From Ottelia alismoides (taxonomy: Eukaryota; Streptophyta; Magnoliopsida; Alismatales; Hydrocharitaceae): 64,000 bases of DNA. Shown here in pieces: positions 9,703 through 21,300 of this stretch; within the stretch, counting starts at the first letter, position 1, and each line of letters begins with the position of its first letter. Made by a program: the position numbers and the translations under genes. The notes below the pieces were generated by a model. That model did no database searches. It was not told the origin of the DNA and saw only the letters and a program-made list of their open reading frames with translations. The stretch spans positions 372,001-436,000 of the forward strand of contig JAZKJV010003133.1 of the NCBI GenBank assembly GCA_037367405.1, read 5' to 3'.

Positions 9703-10267
9703 ATTTGGTCTCTTAATACTAGCTTTGTCATTGGTACATGAGATTTCTCTTCTTCTTTCCATATTAAACACAGTGCAGCCCATGCCTAGTTGCACACAAG
9801 ATTGTTTACAGCAGCATATAAATATATTTCAAAAGGAAAAGATGGCGATCCATCGTTTTGAAGAGTATGACCGTTGCCACTTTCAACAACTTTAGCGAAA
9901 GCAAACAAAAGAGCAACAAACCCAAAATCGTAAAAAGCAGGAAAAGCAAGGTCCAAATTGCAAAAACCACCTTCTACAAACAAAGAACACGGGTCCCAAA
10001 ACAAAAACTCTCCTGTTCGGAATATACATATTAGAGTAATGCCCATCTTGCTCTATGTTGGATGTCCATCCGACAGCCTACAATCAAACATCCTTGGAAA
10101 GATCTTCTTAACCAGATGTGTGTATAAGACACCATTAACAATTAAATAATATTATTGGAGTAGCATAACAAACATTGCCTTCAGATAAACATAGAAAATG
10201 TAGCGGGTAAAATCAAGAAGAAACTACACAAAAGTCCCTTAATTATACACCCGGTTTTATTGTTGTA
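9701..10267. other. No recognised feature
   Basis: Ordinary AT-rich sequence. One minus-strand frame (9786-10046) has a hydrophobic stretch, but I recognise no family and no intron structure, so I do not call it a gene. Confidence 0.5.
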
Positions 10268-10276
10268 TATGAACTT

Positions 10277-10581
10277 GGGTAAATTACAATATGGGTCCTC
10301 ATCTATGTGTCCGATCTCAGAATGTGTCTCGATCTTTAAATTGTAATGATTCGGTTCGTAGGGCCATTAATGTAAGGAACTTTTTGAGGCTAATGACGAG
10401 AATTTCCTTGTTTGAAAGTTGGAACCCAACCCCCATTCCCTTCCCAACAAGGGCATATTCGTTATGAACCCCAAAATTTCCATTCCCTAAATGGTCCCGA
10501 GACCCGAATCGTTACAATTTAAAGTTCGGGACCCATTCTGGGATCGAACTCATAGATGGGGACTCAAATTGTAATTTACCC
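10277..10581. mobile_element. MULE-type MITE with 9-bp target duplication
   Basis: Inverted arms of about 85 bp start GGGTAAATTACAATATGG and end GTAATTTACCC. The flanks are TATGAACTT (10268-10276) and TATAAACTT (10582-10590), 8 of 9 matching. Length about 305 bp, no coding. A 9-bp duplication is typical of the Mutator superfamily; the assignment rests on that. Confidence 0.75.
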
Positions 10582-10880
10582 TATAAACTTTAAAAGGTAA
10601 CAATGTGATACCTAATTGTTAATATTTGTTTCAATGAGATTTTGAGTTGTTGTGATTTAAGGCCAGAAAAAATAAATGATCAAGTAAATTTCAAAAGCCA
10701 AAGATTAATTTGAGAGAAATCTTTAATATCTTGTACCACATTGTTATTTTTAGGTACACAAATGAAATCAAATTTATAATTTAGGTAGTTTTGTATAATT
10801 TATTAAACCAATAATAAAGTGGGAATGATCAAGGTAGCATTCCCGTATAGCTCTAGCTAATAGTGCCTCCCCCTTTCCTC

Positions 10881-10889
10881 TATTTATAT
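10881..10889 (+). promoter_or_regulatory. TATA box of the HIPP gene
   Basis: TATTTATAT lies 108 bp before the ATG at 10997. With usual plant spacing, transcription would start near 10910-10920, giving a leader of about 80 nt. The stretch around it is CT-rich, as in many plant 5' leaders. Confidence 0.55.
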
Positions 10890-10996
10890 CACATCACACT
10901 CTCACAAGATACCTACATCCCCATCTTCCCTCTCCATCAACCCCTATAAACAGAGACCGAGATCTACGTCTCCCTTTCCTACCTTCCCAAGGAAAC

Positions 10997-12381
10997 ATGA
11001 AGACACCGCATGCGCATCCTCCTCCGCCAATGGGTCCTTCCCCTCTCCTCCACCACCTCCGCAAGCACCAGCAAGACCAACGCTCCAAGTTCCTCGACAA
11101 CATGCAGGTCTTCATTATTAACTCGTCACCACATTTAACTCTGATCTACAGCCACATTTAACTCTATCCATTTCAGACATGCGTTCTGAAGGTGAGCATC
11201 CACTGCAACGGCTGCAAGAACAAGGTCAGGAAGCTCCTTCACAAGGTCGACGGTATGTCCCAACTCTCCCACCTATCCTCCATTTCTTTATACCTACCGG
11301 TTTCGCCCTCCTCACTCATCTCTACGCTGCTTCTGCAGGTGTCTGCGCCATCACCATAGACGGAGACCAAGGCATTGTCACGGTCTCCGGGGACGAGATC
11401 AACCCGGAGGCTCTGGTGAGGAAGCTCACCAAGAACGGCAAGCATGCCGAACTCCTCTCCCCGAGAATCGCCATCTTCGACAACAAGGACGTGATGAGGG
11501 AGCAATTCCAGAGGCTTCAGTTAGAGGAAGAGAAAAAGCAGAAGAAGACGAAGAAGATCAATCCTCTAAAAGTACCCCAATCCCCTTCCCATCACAAGGG
11601 ACTCGCCATGAGGCACCTCAAGCTCCTGAACAAGAACTATCGCCACGACAACACCAAATACTCCAAGCTCCACAAGCCCCGCAAGATCGAGGACGAGGGC
11701 GACGACGCATCCGACATCGACCTTGACCTCGACTCCGGCTCGGAGTCCGACTTCGAGATCGATCTCAAGAGCATCAAGCGGAAGCCCCCCCATCCACATC
11801 TGCATGCGCACCCCAAAGGGCCCAACTTGCCCAAAGCTCCAGCCTTTCTCCGCAGAACAGAGGTGGAGCACGTCGGGAACATCGGGATCCCGGTGAACCA
11901 CTTGTCGAATCCCCCGCCGCTCTCCTCCGGGCATTTCACCCGACCGTCTGGCCTGCAGTTCTCCGCCGGCGGTCCTCCAAGAACTGCGCCTCCGTCTTCC
12001 ATGTTCTCGACGGAGCAGGTCGGGGGGAGGCAAATGCCAGCCACCCACACAGGGAATCCGGCGGTTGTCGCCGGAGGTGGGTTCCCGCAGGTGTATTTCC
12101 AAGGCAGGGGCCCGGCGCCGGCTCCCGGAGGAGTCCCCGTGACGTGCAATGTTGCTTATCAGCAACAGCAGCAGCAGCAGTATCTTGCTGCAATGGCGAT
12201 GCAGCAGCAGCAGCAGTATCTCGCTGCGATGACGATGCAACAGCAGCAGCAGAGGATGATGATGCAGAACCCGATGGCGTACAGCCGGCCGCCTGCGACG
12301 GTGAGTTGGGTGCCGCCGCCATCGCCGGAGTACACTCACTACTTCAGTGATGAGAATGCTAATAGTTGTGTGGTGATGTGA
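10997..12381 (+). CDS. Heavy-metal-associated isoprenylated plant protein (HIPP)
   Basis: Three exons are seen: 10997-11107, 11177-11252 and 11339-12381, with GT-AG introns of 69 and 86 bp. Together they give 409 codons with no break. Residues 38-100 form an HMA domain with metal-binding CNGC at 47-50. A lysine-rich stretch follows (about 124-143), then an acidic stretch (181-204), a glutamine-rich segment (337-370) and a C-terminal CVVM (406-409), which fits the CaaX box for farnesylation. HIPPs are known to bind heavy metals and to sit at membranes or in the nucleus, with roles in metal handling and stress. The single HMA with a long disordered tail resembles the HIPP32-37 group of Arabidopsis, though the exact orthologue is not determined. 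The ATG at 10997 is chosen because its frame joins both later exons; an ATG at 11179 is out of frame with the CNGC exon. The gene stands alone among repeats. It is GC-rich at third positions, unlike the flanks. The 3' region (to about 12560) is AT-rich with several AATAA-like words. Confidence 0.93.
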
Positions 12382-12559
12382 CTTGAAGGAGATCTCTGTT
12401 TTGGTGATTTTGGATGGAAGGGAGACAGACGGAGCTTCCAGTGACGCTGTTCTTCTCCTTTTTTATGATGTTTGGACATTTTTTATGATTGTTGTTATTT
12501 TAGTATAGTTATATTTTAAGAGTTTATTAATAATAGATGTATAAGAAAGAATTATTTTA

Positions 12560-13136
12560 TATTTTTTGGTTTCTTTTTGCTCTTCTTTGTTCTGTCTGCA
12601 TGTTGCTCTCATTGGGTCCTCCGGATGAAGGGCATTGGACACCAGACTGCCATTTGAGCACGGGGAGATAGTCGACGGATCCACTGTGTACAGACGCATG
12701 TCGTCGGGGAATCCATGTCCGCAGCTCTGCCTGTGTGAGACGTAGATGGAAGAGTTGAGGAGGGGGACTTAAATCTACGTCATCCATCTTGGGAGGATCT
12801 GATTTTGAGTACTGTGTCATAGGTTTGATGGAAAGATCAACTATGGACATCTTTTTTCTTGGGATAAGGTCCTTTATTTCGAGATGAGGAAAAACATCAT
12901 GACTTTTTTAGTTGGCCAAATTAAACACGGCTTTAAATTAGTTCGTTTGGAAATAAGCATCTGTACATCTCATTATTTCACTTTATTCTATCCCCGTTCA
13001 TATCTTTATTTCACTTTACCTATCTTTATTTTCATTATTTATATCTTTCCAGCCGAACAGAAAATATATCCTTATTCTTCTTATTTCTCATCCTTAGTTC
13101 TGTTTATTATCAAATCTAACGTCCCCAAAATGTTAT
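12560..13136. other. No recognised feature downstream of the HIPP gene
   Basis: After the AT-rich 3' region the sequence is unremarkable, turning T-rich from about 12880. Short frames on both strands show no family signature. Confidence 0.5.
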
Positions 13137-13691
13137 GGGATATCTTTACATCCATAACTCTAAATAGTTTTGTGTTTATGTACAGAACCCTTGATAATCA
13201 TAATTACATGAGATATCATTAATAGTCACTCGTCTTACCTATAATCATTCATTAGTTTTTAGTCCATTAATTCAACCAGATTATTGATTTAATATAACCT
13301 GTGTTCTATCCAAAAGCAACTAATAAAACCTCATATGAAGGAAAACCCCCTCCCCCCTTCCCTCCTCTGCATCGTCTTCCTCCAGTGAGAATCTGAATTG
13401 ATCTGAACACCACCTAGAGAGAGGGCTGTAGATGGATGGTAGCGTGCTGGAGGAAGAGGAGGGGGTGGTTTGGTAGAATGGCATCATTTATAAATATGAT
13501 ATTTTTAAGGGACAAAAGTATCCATATTTAACATTTTCTGGCAAAGTTAACGAAGAGAATAAATGGAAGTTAACAGAGGGTTATGTCATATAGGGGCTAA
13601 GAATTGTTCAAGATTCTGAGGTAATTCATGCTTATCAAGGGTTATGTATGCAAATACAAAATTATTCATGGTTATGGGAGTAAATATTCCC
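13137..13691. mobile_element. MULE-like non-autonomous element
   Basis: The left end GGGATATCTTTACATCCATAAC is the inverted counterpart of the right end GGTTATGGGAGTAAATATTCCC, with similarity over about 75 bp. The ends match the Pack-MULE at 60971-62213 (GGGATTTTTACACCCATAAC). The middle (13340-13450) is C/G-rich and purine-skewed. I see no convincing 9-bp duplication, so the flanks have decayed. Confidence 0.6.
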
Positions 13692-13749
13692 ATATTTATT
13701 GAACCCAATTTATTTGCAAGTCTTGCAAATTTAAAGCATGTCGAAACTA

Positions 13750-14019
13750 ATTAACAAAACTCCAATGATAATGGTTTTTTCGTGGAAATCTTAATGATAT
13801 AAAATGAGAAAATTGATCTTTGGATGAGGGACTATTTATCCATTCCTCTATATATTGTACTCATCTCCATCAATATCGGTTCAGTTATTTTTAGTGAAGA
13901 GAGCTCTTACCTCCAATAAGGGAAATTAAAGAGATTGTACCCTAGTGGTTTTTCCATCACCGAACGGATTTTCTATGTAAATCGTTGTCTCTTTCATGGT
14001 GGTTTTGATTGTTTCTAAA
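13750..14019 (+). mobile_element. Probable copia LTR end
   Basis: Placed only by the PBS that follows. It contains GAGAGCTCTT and a TATA-like CTATATATTG at about 13848-13857. The left border is not visible and no second LTR was found. Confidence 0.35.
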
Positions 14020-14030
14020 TGGTATCAGAG
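14020..14030 (+). other. Primer binding site, initiator tRNA-Met type
   Basis: TGGTATCAGAG is the standard PBS of copia and many gypsy elements, complementary to the 3' end of initiator tRNA-Met. It lies about 375 bp before a copia RNase H relic. Confidence 0.6.
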
Positions 14031-14200
14031 GTAATTTCCTTCCAACGGATGAATGATTACCAAGAGATAGAGCCATCCCTACGAAGAAATATGAAGAAAA
14101 GGTTAGCCAGAGCGTGCAACCACCACTATTACTGGAAAATAATGATGGAACATACCACAATGATGACATTGTTAATATAAGTGAGGAATATTGCAACATC
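14031..14200 (+). repeat. Diverged repeat, copy 1 (other copy at 18537-18705)
   Basis: Shares word order with 18537-18705, for example GATAGAGCCATCCCTACGAA against GATAGAGCACTCCTACCAAA, and GAGCGTGCAAC against AAGCATGCAAC. It lies just after the copia PBS and probably is a retroelement leader. Confidence 0.5.
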
Positions 14201-14394
14201 CAACCCAAATATAGTCCCACATCGACAACTCGTGAAGTTTGAGAGTGGGTTATAGGAGTGGAAGATTAAATAACTTGGGTTTAAGCATTTTGGATTGCTG
14301 TCAACGAGTCTACTTGAGCTTGAACCCAACAAGCGGTTTGGACCAGCTTTCCTCAATAATAGTTTGGGGACCTAAGCTCATGAAGTAGGGGCTA

Positions 14395-14658
14395 GATCAG
14401 TAGATGATAGGAGATCTATTTCATGTTTATCTTGTATATTTGCGGGAACCTAGTCATTAGGAAAAACTAAGAAAAAAATGGTTGTTTCTATATCTACTGC
14501 CAAAGCTGAATATTGGAATCTTGCTAATGGTGTCATTAAAGTTTTGTGGTTAGAACTCCTGATGAAAGAATTGGGTATTAAAGCTCTTACATCAATAAAG
14601 ATACTTTTTATAACAGAGCTGTAATAAACTTGACCAACAATCTTGTGATACATAAGAG
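14395..14658 (+). pseudogene. Ty1/copia RNase H remnant
   Basis: The translation shows the copia RNase H landmarks: DRRSIS, then KKMVVSISTAKAEYW, LWLELLMKELGIK and, after a frame change, a stretch like NRAVINL. Known copia proteins have DRRSTSG, KKQ..VARSSAEAEY and LLW...L.ELG in this order. It has in-frame stops and a frameshift, and most of pol is missing between the PBS at 14020 and here, so the element is internally deleted. The hAT-like element at 14659 interrupts it. Confidence 0.7.
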
Positions 14659-15446
14659 TAGGGTTGGGCATAGGGATGGACCGATCCGACCCAATCCAAA
14701 ACCCGACCCACATAACCCGACCAAACTCAAATTCGAAATTTAGTGGGTAGGCCACGTGCCTGAAAATTAGCCTGTATTGATTATCAGGTCGGGTTCGGGC
14801 CTGAGAAGGCCTCAACCTACAAGCCCGATAGCCCGATTTATATGATATAATTATATACAGTATATGCATGTCCATTCCAAATACCATATTCTAACTTTCA
14901 TATCCTTATTTCGAGTGTAGAATAAATGCTTAGACCCATCAATAATCATATCCTTTAGCATGGATTGAGGATATTATTACATTAACATGCAAGATTATTT
15001 ACAATAATATGCAAGAATGGAATCTGTGTCCTCAAGTGTTAGGCCATGTACAATTGTAAGTAACCAATCTGTATTGGGTCATTGTGTCCGCATCTATAAT
15101 AGAATAGGTAATGGTGAATTGAGTAGTGGTTTAAGTCTCCATATTTTTTTACCACATTTCTATTTCCAATATATAATTAATGTCAGAGTCACGAAGTAGA
15201 TAGCGTACTTAAAATCTTAAACATGCACATATACATAAGAAACAACCAGACAAATGCAAGAATGGAACACATGATATTGGTGTACATATGTGTTAAATTG
15301 GGCCGGCTCGACCCGGGCCCAATCTATTTGGTTTGGGCTTGAAATTTGAAAATAAAACGGACCTAGGCCTGACCCATTAGTTCAAATACTTAAATGGGCT
15401 TGGGCTGAGATAGATCAAACCCGACCTGACCCGATGTCCAACCCTA
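14659..15446. mobile_element. hAT-like non-autonomous element
   Basis: Left end TAGGGTTGGGCATAGGG, right end ATGTCCAACCCTA, with inverted stretches rich in CCCGACC/GGTCGGG on each side (14690-14840 and 15300-15445). TAGGGTTGG-type ends are common in plant hAT elements. No 8-bp duplication is visible (CATAAGAG left, CCGGAGGG right), and no transposase frame is present. Confidence 0.45.
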
Positions 15447-15479
15447 CCGGAGGGCGCGGTGGATCCGACTTGGCCCGAT

Positions 15480-15679
15480 ACTTTTTATATTTTTTAATAG
15501 CTGTTGGATATATCATGGGTTAGATTAACCCAATGATATGGTTAGATTAACGGAAAAATTAACGAAGGATTATGGATGTGAGACGGAGTATCTATCCAGA
15601 GTTTCTTGTGTAATTCATGATTTCACGAGGTTATGATTCTAACTACAAAATTACTTAGAATTATAGTTATAAATATCCC
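15480..15679. repeat. One end of the MULE-like family
   Basis: Runs TGGGTTAGATTAACCCAATG ... GAATTATAGTTATAAATATCCC. This matches, in reverse complement, the left end of the Pack-MULE at 60971-61165. The partner end is missing. Confidence 0.55.
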
Positions 15680-16439
15680 ATTTATTAATGCATGCGAGCT
15701 GGAGCTCCCCTCTCCATCCCCAATGTTCATAGTCTCCGTATATAGACCAATCTTAATTTGATAAAAAAGACAATTAAGAATCTTCTAAAAAAGTTGAATG
15801 AGCTTTAAGTGGTAAATGTGGCATGGAAAATGTAAAGAAGTTTACAATGTCCGTCCATAACATCTTAAAAGAATCGGACACCCACAAATTTCCAAATATT
15901 TTTGGCACGACATGCCAAGTCATAGAAATGTCAACCAATAAACATCCCACCTGCCATTTAGTTTTAGTATAGATATAACATATTAATTTACTAGGTACTT
16001 CTTGTACATTATGGGTTCGCTCCACAAAAAAGAAGCCCTAAGTAAGTTGTTGGGAAATCTCCTTTGCAAGAATTTGCTGACATGTTAAAACATTGTTGTA
16101 TATTAGAATCACGTCTATTTGATGGGTTTGGGATCAAGCCAAGTGACATGTTTTTGCAGCATTAATAAGAATTTGCTTTGTTAGTAGCGAAAGATAATTT
16201 TGTAAAGAGATTGAGTCTTATATTTACTCTATCCAACAATACATTTTTTAAGAAAGTAGGGATCTCCTGTGATGTCATCTGAGACCAAAATAAGTAGTAG
16301 TGATATATCCTCTTCTACACATGCCATGATTAATATAGAGAAGAAGAATCGCTTGTTTTTTCCAAAGGAAAAAACTGACTTGTTGAAATTAATTTTCAGG
16401 CTAATAGTTATAGTAAAAAAATTCTAAGGAGGTTAATAG
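15680..16439. other. No recognised feature
   Basis: AT-rich intergenic sequence with no clear coding or repeat signature by eye. Confidence 0.45.
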
Positions 16440-16800
16440 TTATAGGAAAAAATTTTTAAGGACATCCATAATTTTTGAAACATCAATCATATTCACTATT
16501 AAAATAATAAGTAGATCATCTGCAAATTGAATACAAATGTTGAGAAGTGAGGCTGGGAGAGGATCATCTTGACAAAGCCCTCTTGCGGGTCTAAAAAGGA
16601 CCCAACCATTGTTATTCACTGCGAGTTTTGTAGTATTGAGAATGGTCTTGACCCACTTAATGAATAGTTTAGGAAAGAAAAACAATCGTACTCCTTCCAA
16701 CAAAAACACCAAACTTTTATCGAATCGACTTTCTAGAAGTCCATATTAAACCTCGCGCTCTTTGATTTTCTAAATTTCCAATCCAAGATAATTTGAGTAA
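16440..16800 (-). pseudogene. LINE reverse transcriptase fragment
   Basis: Reading on the minus strand gives WVKTILNTTKLAVN, then RPARGLCQDDPLPASLLNI, then IQFADDLLI. This is the order of plant L1-type RT: PARGLRQGDPLSP..LF and the catalytic FADD box. The segment between LLNI and FADD is deleted, and a stop lies upstream near a DFEKAFD-like stretch. The fragment is only about 350 bp of an element normally several kb long. Confidence 0.75.
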
Positions 16801-17879
16801 TTGAAACAATCATAAGGTGATCTTCCTTTTAGGAAAACACTAAAAATCTTACTAAGTATTGATGTCTTGAATTCGAGGTGAGGTGGAAAAGAAATCTAAT
16901 TGTAGCATACTCGATTTTGGGGAAACAAAGAAGACAACTATGCATCTTTCCTGAATTCGATTTACTTTGGCTAAGTTCTCAGTCGAACGCAAGGAGGAAC
17001 CGATTACTTGTTAGTGTGGAATGAGTTTTGAAAATCTTGATGACTTAGGTTTTACTTATGATGATTTAGTCTATGTCTGAGAAATTTATTTGACTTTTAG
17101 AGGAATTATTAATATTGTTTGTTATTTTATCATACCAATTTATTAATGGTATAAAGTTACAGAATTCTCTATTTTGTGATTTTTATCTTTTAATATTTTG
17201 CAAATATTTATTAAAATTTATTTTTGTGAATTATTATTTTATTTTGAAGATTGAATTTCGAAAACAGCTTGAAATTAAAACTTGTAACTTAGATTTATAA
17301 ATTCTAAACGTACTATCTAGGATGGTGATGCTTTTATAACAAATATTGGTAATACGAGATGAAAAGTTTTTTTTTAAAATTTCTTCTGATTTCAATAGAT
17401 TTTAATTTTAATTTTAAGTTTATAAATAAAATAAATTAAAATTAATAAAAATCACAACCAAGATGTAGGATTTATAAATAACCCATAAAATTTTTTGAAG
17501 GTTGAAACCAAGTTGTGTTTGGGTTCTAAGACTATATTTTTGCATATTAACTATGTTTTGAGTAAAACCATATTTATTAGATAAAGACAATTTTAATTTG
17601 AACTTTAAAGATGAGTATCATTAAGTTATAGTTCATATGTGAAGATCTGAGATTCAAACGCATCTTTTCATGTTAAAACTTTAATTATATTTACCTTATT
17701 TTTCTAAGAAATTTATTTACATTTTATAAAAAGTAGTTACTTTCCTAATTTTTGGTGATGTGATGCATTTTTTGATAAGTTTCACATAATTCTTTAGAAG
17801 AAAAGTTTATCTTATTGGTATCTCAATATGAATTTTTACCTTCTTCTTCACTTGAATATGAATTGACAATAGTTGTGAA
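16801..17879. other. AT-rich stretch, nothing recognised
   Basis: Strongly AT-rich without long frames. It lies between the LINE fragment and a minus-strand copia gag relic, so it may be further decayed element sequence; I see no diagnostic motif. Confidence 0.4.
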
Positions 17880-18340
17880 TACGACATGGCTTCTTCTTCT
17901 TCATTTTTTGTATCAGAGTTCTCTTATAATGTTGTGGAAGACTTCTTTTTTGTTTCTTTGATGGGTGAGGACTCCTTAAACTTCTTTCTTTGCATGAACA
18001 TCCTTATTTTTTGTTGTCTTTATAAAAAGGACATTTCCATTTGATGTGCCCTTTTCCTTGTAATTAGAACAAATAATTGTTGTGCATCCATTCTTCTGCC
18101 TTTTCAATTCGTGCTTCCTCTTTAAATGCCGGTTGAGTTAACGAATGATAAATGTTGTTTATTCATCTTCGGAGTCTTCATTTTCTTGGAGTATCGACTC
18201 TTTAACTAAGCATTATTGACATGCGAATTCACTTCCATTTCTTGTTCCTTCTAACTTCAACAAAAGTATATATATGTACACTTGCTTCCTTGATCGTCAT
18301 GGTTGTGACCCTCTACTCGCATTAATCTACAAGAAGCCTT
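17880..18340 (-). pseudogene. Copia gag remnant with zinc-knuckle trace
   Basis: On the minus strand, 18026-18070 reads CSNYKEKGHIKWKCP, which keeps C, GH and C of the CCHC knuckle (CxxCxxxGHxxxxC) but has lost the second cysteine. The following PFYKDNKK resembles copia gag tails. Stops surround it. Confidence 0.5.
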
Positions 18341-18536
18341 TTGCCAAGTATGGCTTTCTTTATTTCCACATTCAAATTTTTGAGGGTTAAAAAAATATGA
18401 GGATTGCTACTTCATAACTTCAGCTTAAGCATGTTGTGACAATGGTAAAAAAAACTAGTTAGGCCCGAGCCCAACAAGCTATTAAGGTAAGCTATCCTTG
18501 ATGACAACACAAGACATTGCTTAAGACATTACAAAG
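18341..18536. other. No recognised feature
   Basis: Short AT-rich stretch between the gag remnant and the diverged repeat copy. Confidence 0.4.
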
Positions 18537-18705
18537 GAAGTTCCATATCATAGTGGAAAAAAACTACCCTAAAGATAGAGCACTCCTACCAAAGAGACAT
18601 GAGGAAAGGAGTGGCCAAAGCATGCAACGACAATTAGATATAAGATTAATAATGGGTCTATTTCACATTAATGATATTGCTCATATACGTGGGGAAGTTA
18701 AAACT
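18537..18705 (+). repeat. Diverged repeat, copy 2 (other copy at 14031-14200)
   Basis: Similar in order to the sequence after the copia PBS at 14020 (AAAGATAGAGCACTCCTACC, GGCCAAAGCATGCAACG). It suggests a second copia-type leader relic here. No PBS is visible. Confidence 0.45.
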
Positions 18706-18908
18706 CCCAAAGCAATGTGCCACATCTAAGACACAACCCAACAGATAATAGATAATAGTAACGGTTTCCACCCCACATGACTCGATACATGTTAGAGGTC
18801 GAAGTACCACTATTAGTCCTTGATTGTCGTACACCGTCTCAATGGGCCACACTTAAAGATATCTAATACTCATAATGCGTGTGAGTGGATTATAAGAAGT
18901 GGGATTAC

Positions 18909-21300
18909 TGTGACGTTCCATCCTTTCGGCTACCAAAACCAATAATCGAAAGCGTTGGACCAACGGTCCAAATACACCCAAGATCTATGATATTCATCAA
19001 ACTGACTTATGCATATTAGATTAACATTTGAAATATGTAACATCGGGAGAAAAATATGAAATGAAAAGCAAACTGCCACATTCATTTTTCATTAATCATA
19101 CTCATCAAGTCCATGTCCACGTATTGAGATACACAAGCAATTCTAACAATTATATCTAAATATCACAACAATATCTCCGTCCATTGTCTCTCAAAGAAAA
19201 CACAAAACAATACAGAAGCAAATAAATTACTCTATGTAAAATGCACCATGCCTGGTGCAAGTGTGACAACAGAACATTTGATCTCCTCAAAAATCGAAAT
19301 GATGTGGCTGTTGCTCAGATTCATCTGTCAGGTTCACATGAGGGTAATGTTATGATCAATTCCATAGTTTTGAGAAAAAACACTAACCACTAATGCAAGG
19401 GTAATGCACCTATACTCAACCTTATCTGATGACATATGCATGTATTGTGAGAACTGAATTACACCAAGTTATTCTAATTTATATGGGATTACATGTTCAC
19501 TGATTTTGTTTATTAATTTAATCATAATTTGAGGACTACACATTTATCTTGATATTTCCACCATTGGTTAGAGTTTACAAAGGTATAGAAATGCAATTAT
19601 GGATATCCGATCATAAATCATTTCTCGCATTAGTTTAGCACACACAAGTATACAACTTGTAGGCTTCCACTACACGAGAACTTGGTAGTCATCTTGATTA
19701 AACCCTCAAGGACCTCTATCCAACTAGAACATGTAAAGATCACAATCTCGATTTCTCTAACTTCAACCCACATCCCAGAACACATTTCATGATACTATTA
19801 CTCTAAATTGAATTTGATGCGGTCATACATAATTCTACTCCGAGTCCTAATATCGTGTATAAGTGTGAAATCAAGAATACCAATCGCACCACCTGCCTAC
19901 TACCCGAACGATTCCGGATGCAACCAGGCTAATAGATGCAATGCCTTCTCCCCCAAATGCTCAATATATGCACTTCACAGCCTTTACAAGTCATACAAAG
20001 AAGTCAAATGCCTTTTCATTATTCACGGACTCTGAAAGGATATAGGTGCTATGATCCTCTTCTGAGACCTCACTATGTGAGTGCTGATGTCACCACGTCC
20101 ATTGGGATCACAATCTTCATGACATCTACCTGAGGTTAAAAGGTGCATGCCCAATCCCTTGTGGTGCCTATCTCCACCTACTCATTCACAATGAAACCTC
20201 ATGTATGGAATGACAATCACCATTAACTAATACTTGAATAGATGGAGTTTCATATGACTATCTTTCCATGGCTCATAGCTATAGTTAAATAAAACCATGA
20301 AGCTACACTTTGTTCCATTAACATTGGGAATGTGATGTATGTAAATATACGTATCATAAAAAAATATAGTGAGCCACCATGGATCAACTTCCATCTATAC
20401 ATCCCTCTATAATTTAGAACTCATACAAGATGGTGGTACATATGTGCGGGATTACGTAGACACCATTTATCGATATGAATCTACCATTGAAGCAGGCATT
20501 AACATAAAAGATTCAACGTAAAGGATATGAAACTCACCTAGATCTTGCAAACCATCATCACGTGATATCAATATAAAAACATCCAATATAAAAAAAGATC
20601 GAGCAAGAAATTTGTTGAATGCATATGAACCCACCAACATGAGGGAATGAAACATCGTTACCTCCGAGGATGTTCCCTCGGATCTCCTTCGCACGGAAAC
20701 GATGTTCATGTCACCTGACCACATCGAGAATGTGTGCACAACGGTGACCTCGAGCTCCCCTCCGCGATGGTGGTCGTAGATCTTTGATCATAGCACCTTC
20801 TCTGACGACGATGACGGTCCTCCAGCGACTAATCCAGCCAAAATGGTAGTGCTCTGGTAAGGGAAAGAGATGGAAGATGGCTAGGTTTTTGAAAAGGAAG
20901 CCTAACATCTTATATTTATATAAGAAGAGGTGAAATTAGGATCTAATTCAGATCCTGTTCGGATCCGATTCGAGACTATATATGGGTCTCGATCATTCAG
21001 CTTAAAACGTCAATATCTTGAGCTAGTAAGCTTGGAATTCAATGTTCTTAGGCTCATTGTAAAGGTCTCGATGAGCTTTATGAATATAGTATTCATTTTT
21101 TCGAGTTTAAAAAATACTTCATAATTTAGAAGGAAAATTTGGATTTTCACATCATAAAAATCTTAAAGGAAGTCTCATCCTCGAGACGTAGAATCTATCA
21201 TGTCAGTTTAATAGAGACATGAACCAAGGCATAAAAATCTTAAAGCAAACAAAACCCATAAAAATCTTAGAAAGAATTTAACTAGGGTTTTGTGATCACA
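18909..21300 (-). mobile_element. Element D 3' LTR
   Basis: About 2.39 kb. On the plus strand it begins TGTGACGTTCCATCC and ends TTTTGTGATCACA. The first 800 bp match 62654-63230 plus 63761-64000, apart from the atpA insertion there. A TATA box on the minus strand (TATATAAATATA, 20911-20922) marks the promoter. No clear polypurine tract is seen above 21300. Confidence 0.75.
20911..20922 (-). promoter_or_regulatory. TATA box of the element D LTR
   Basis: TATATAAATATA on the minus strand inside the LTR, followed by a downstream GC-richer leader (20640-20860). Confidence 0.5.

Noticed and set aside
6080..9800. Frames coding YIYIYI or VCVCVC runs
   Set aside because: Translations of TA and TG microsatellites.
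9786..10046. Minus-strand frame of 86 codons with a hydrophobic stretch
   Set aside because: No known family, no promoter or splice context seen; it could be chance.
11566..12339. Long minus-strand frames opposite the HIPP gene
   Set aside because: Shadow frames of a GC-rich exon; low-complexity translation only.
11179..12381. Single-exon reading from ATG 11179 through to the HIPP stop
   Set aside because: It reads intron 2 (11253-11338) and the CNGC exon in the wrong frame. The spliced model from 10997 gives a proper HMA domain.
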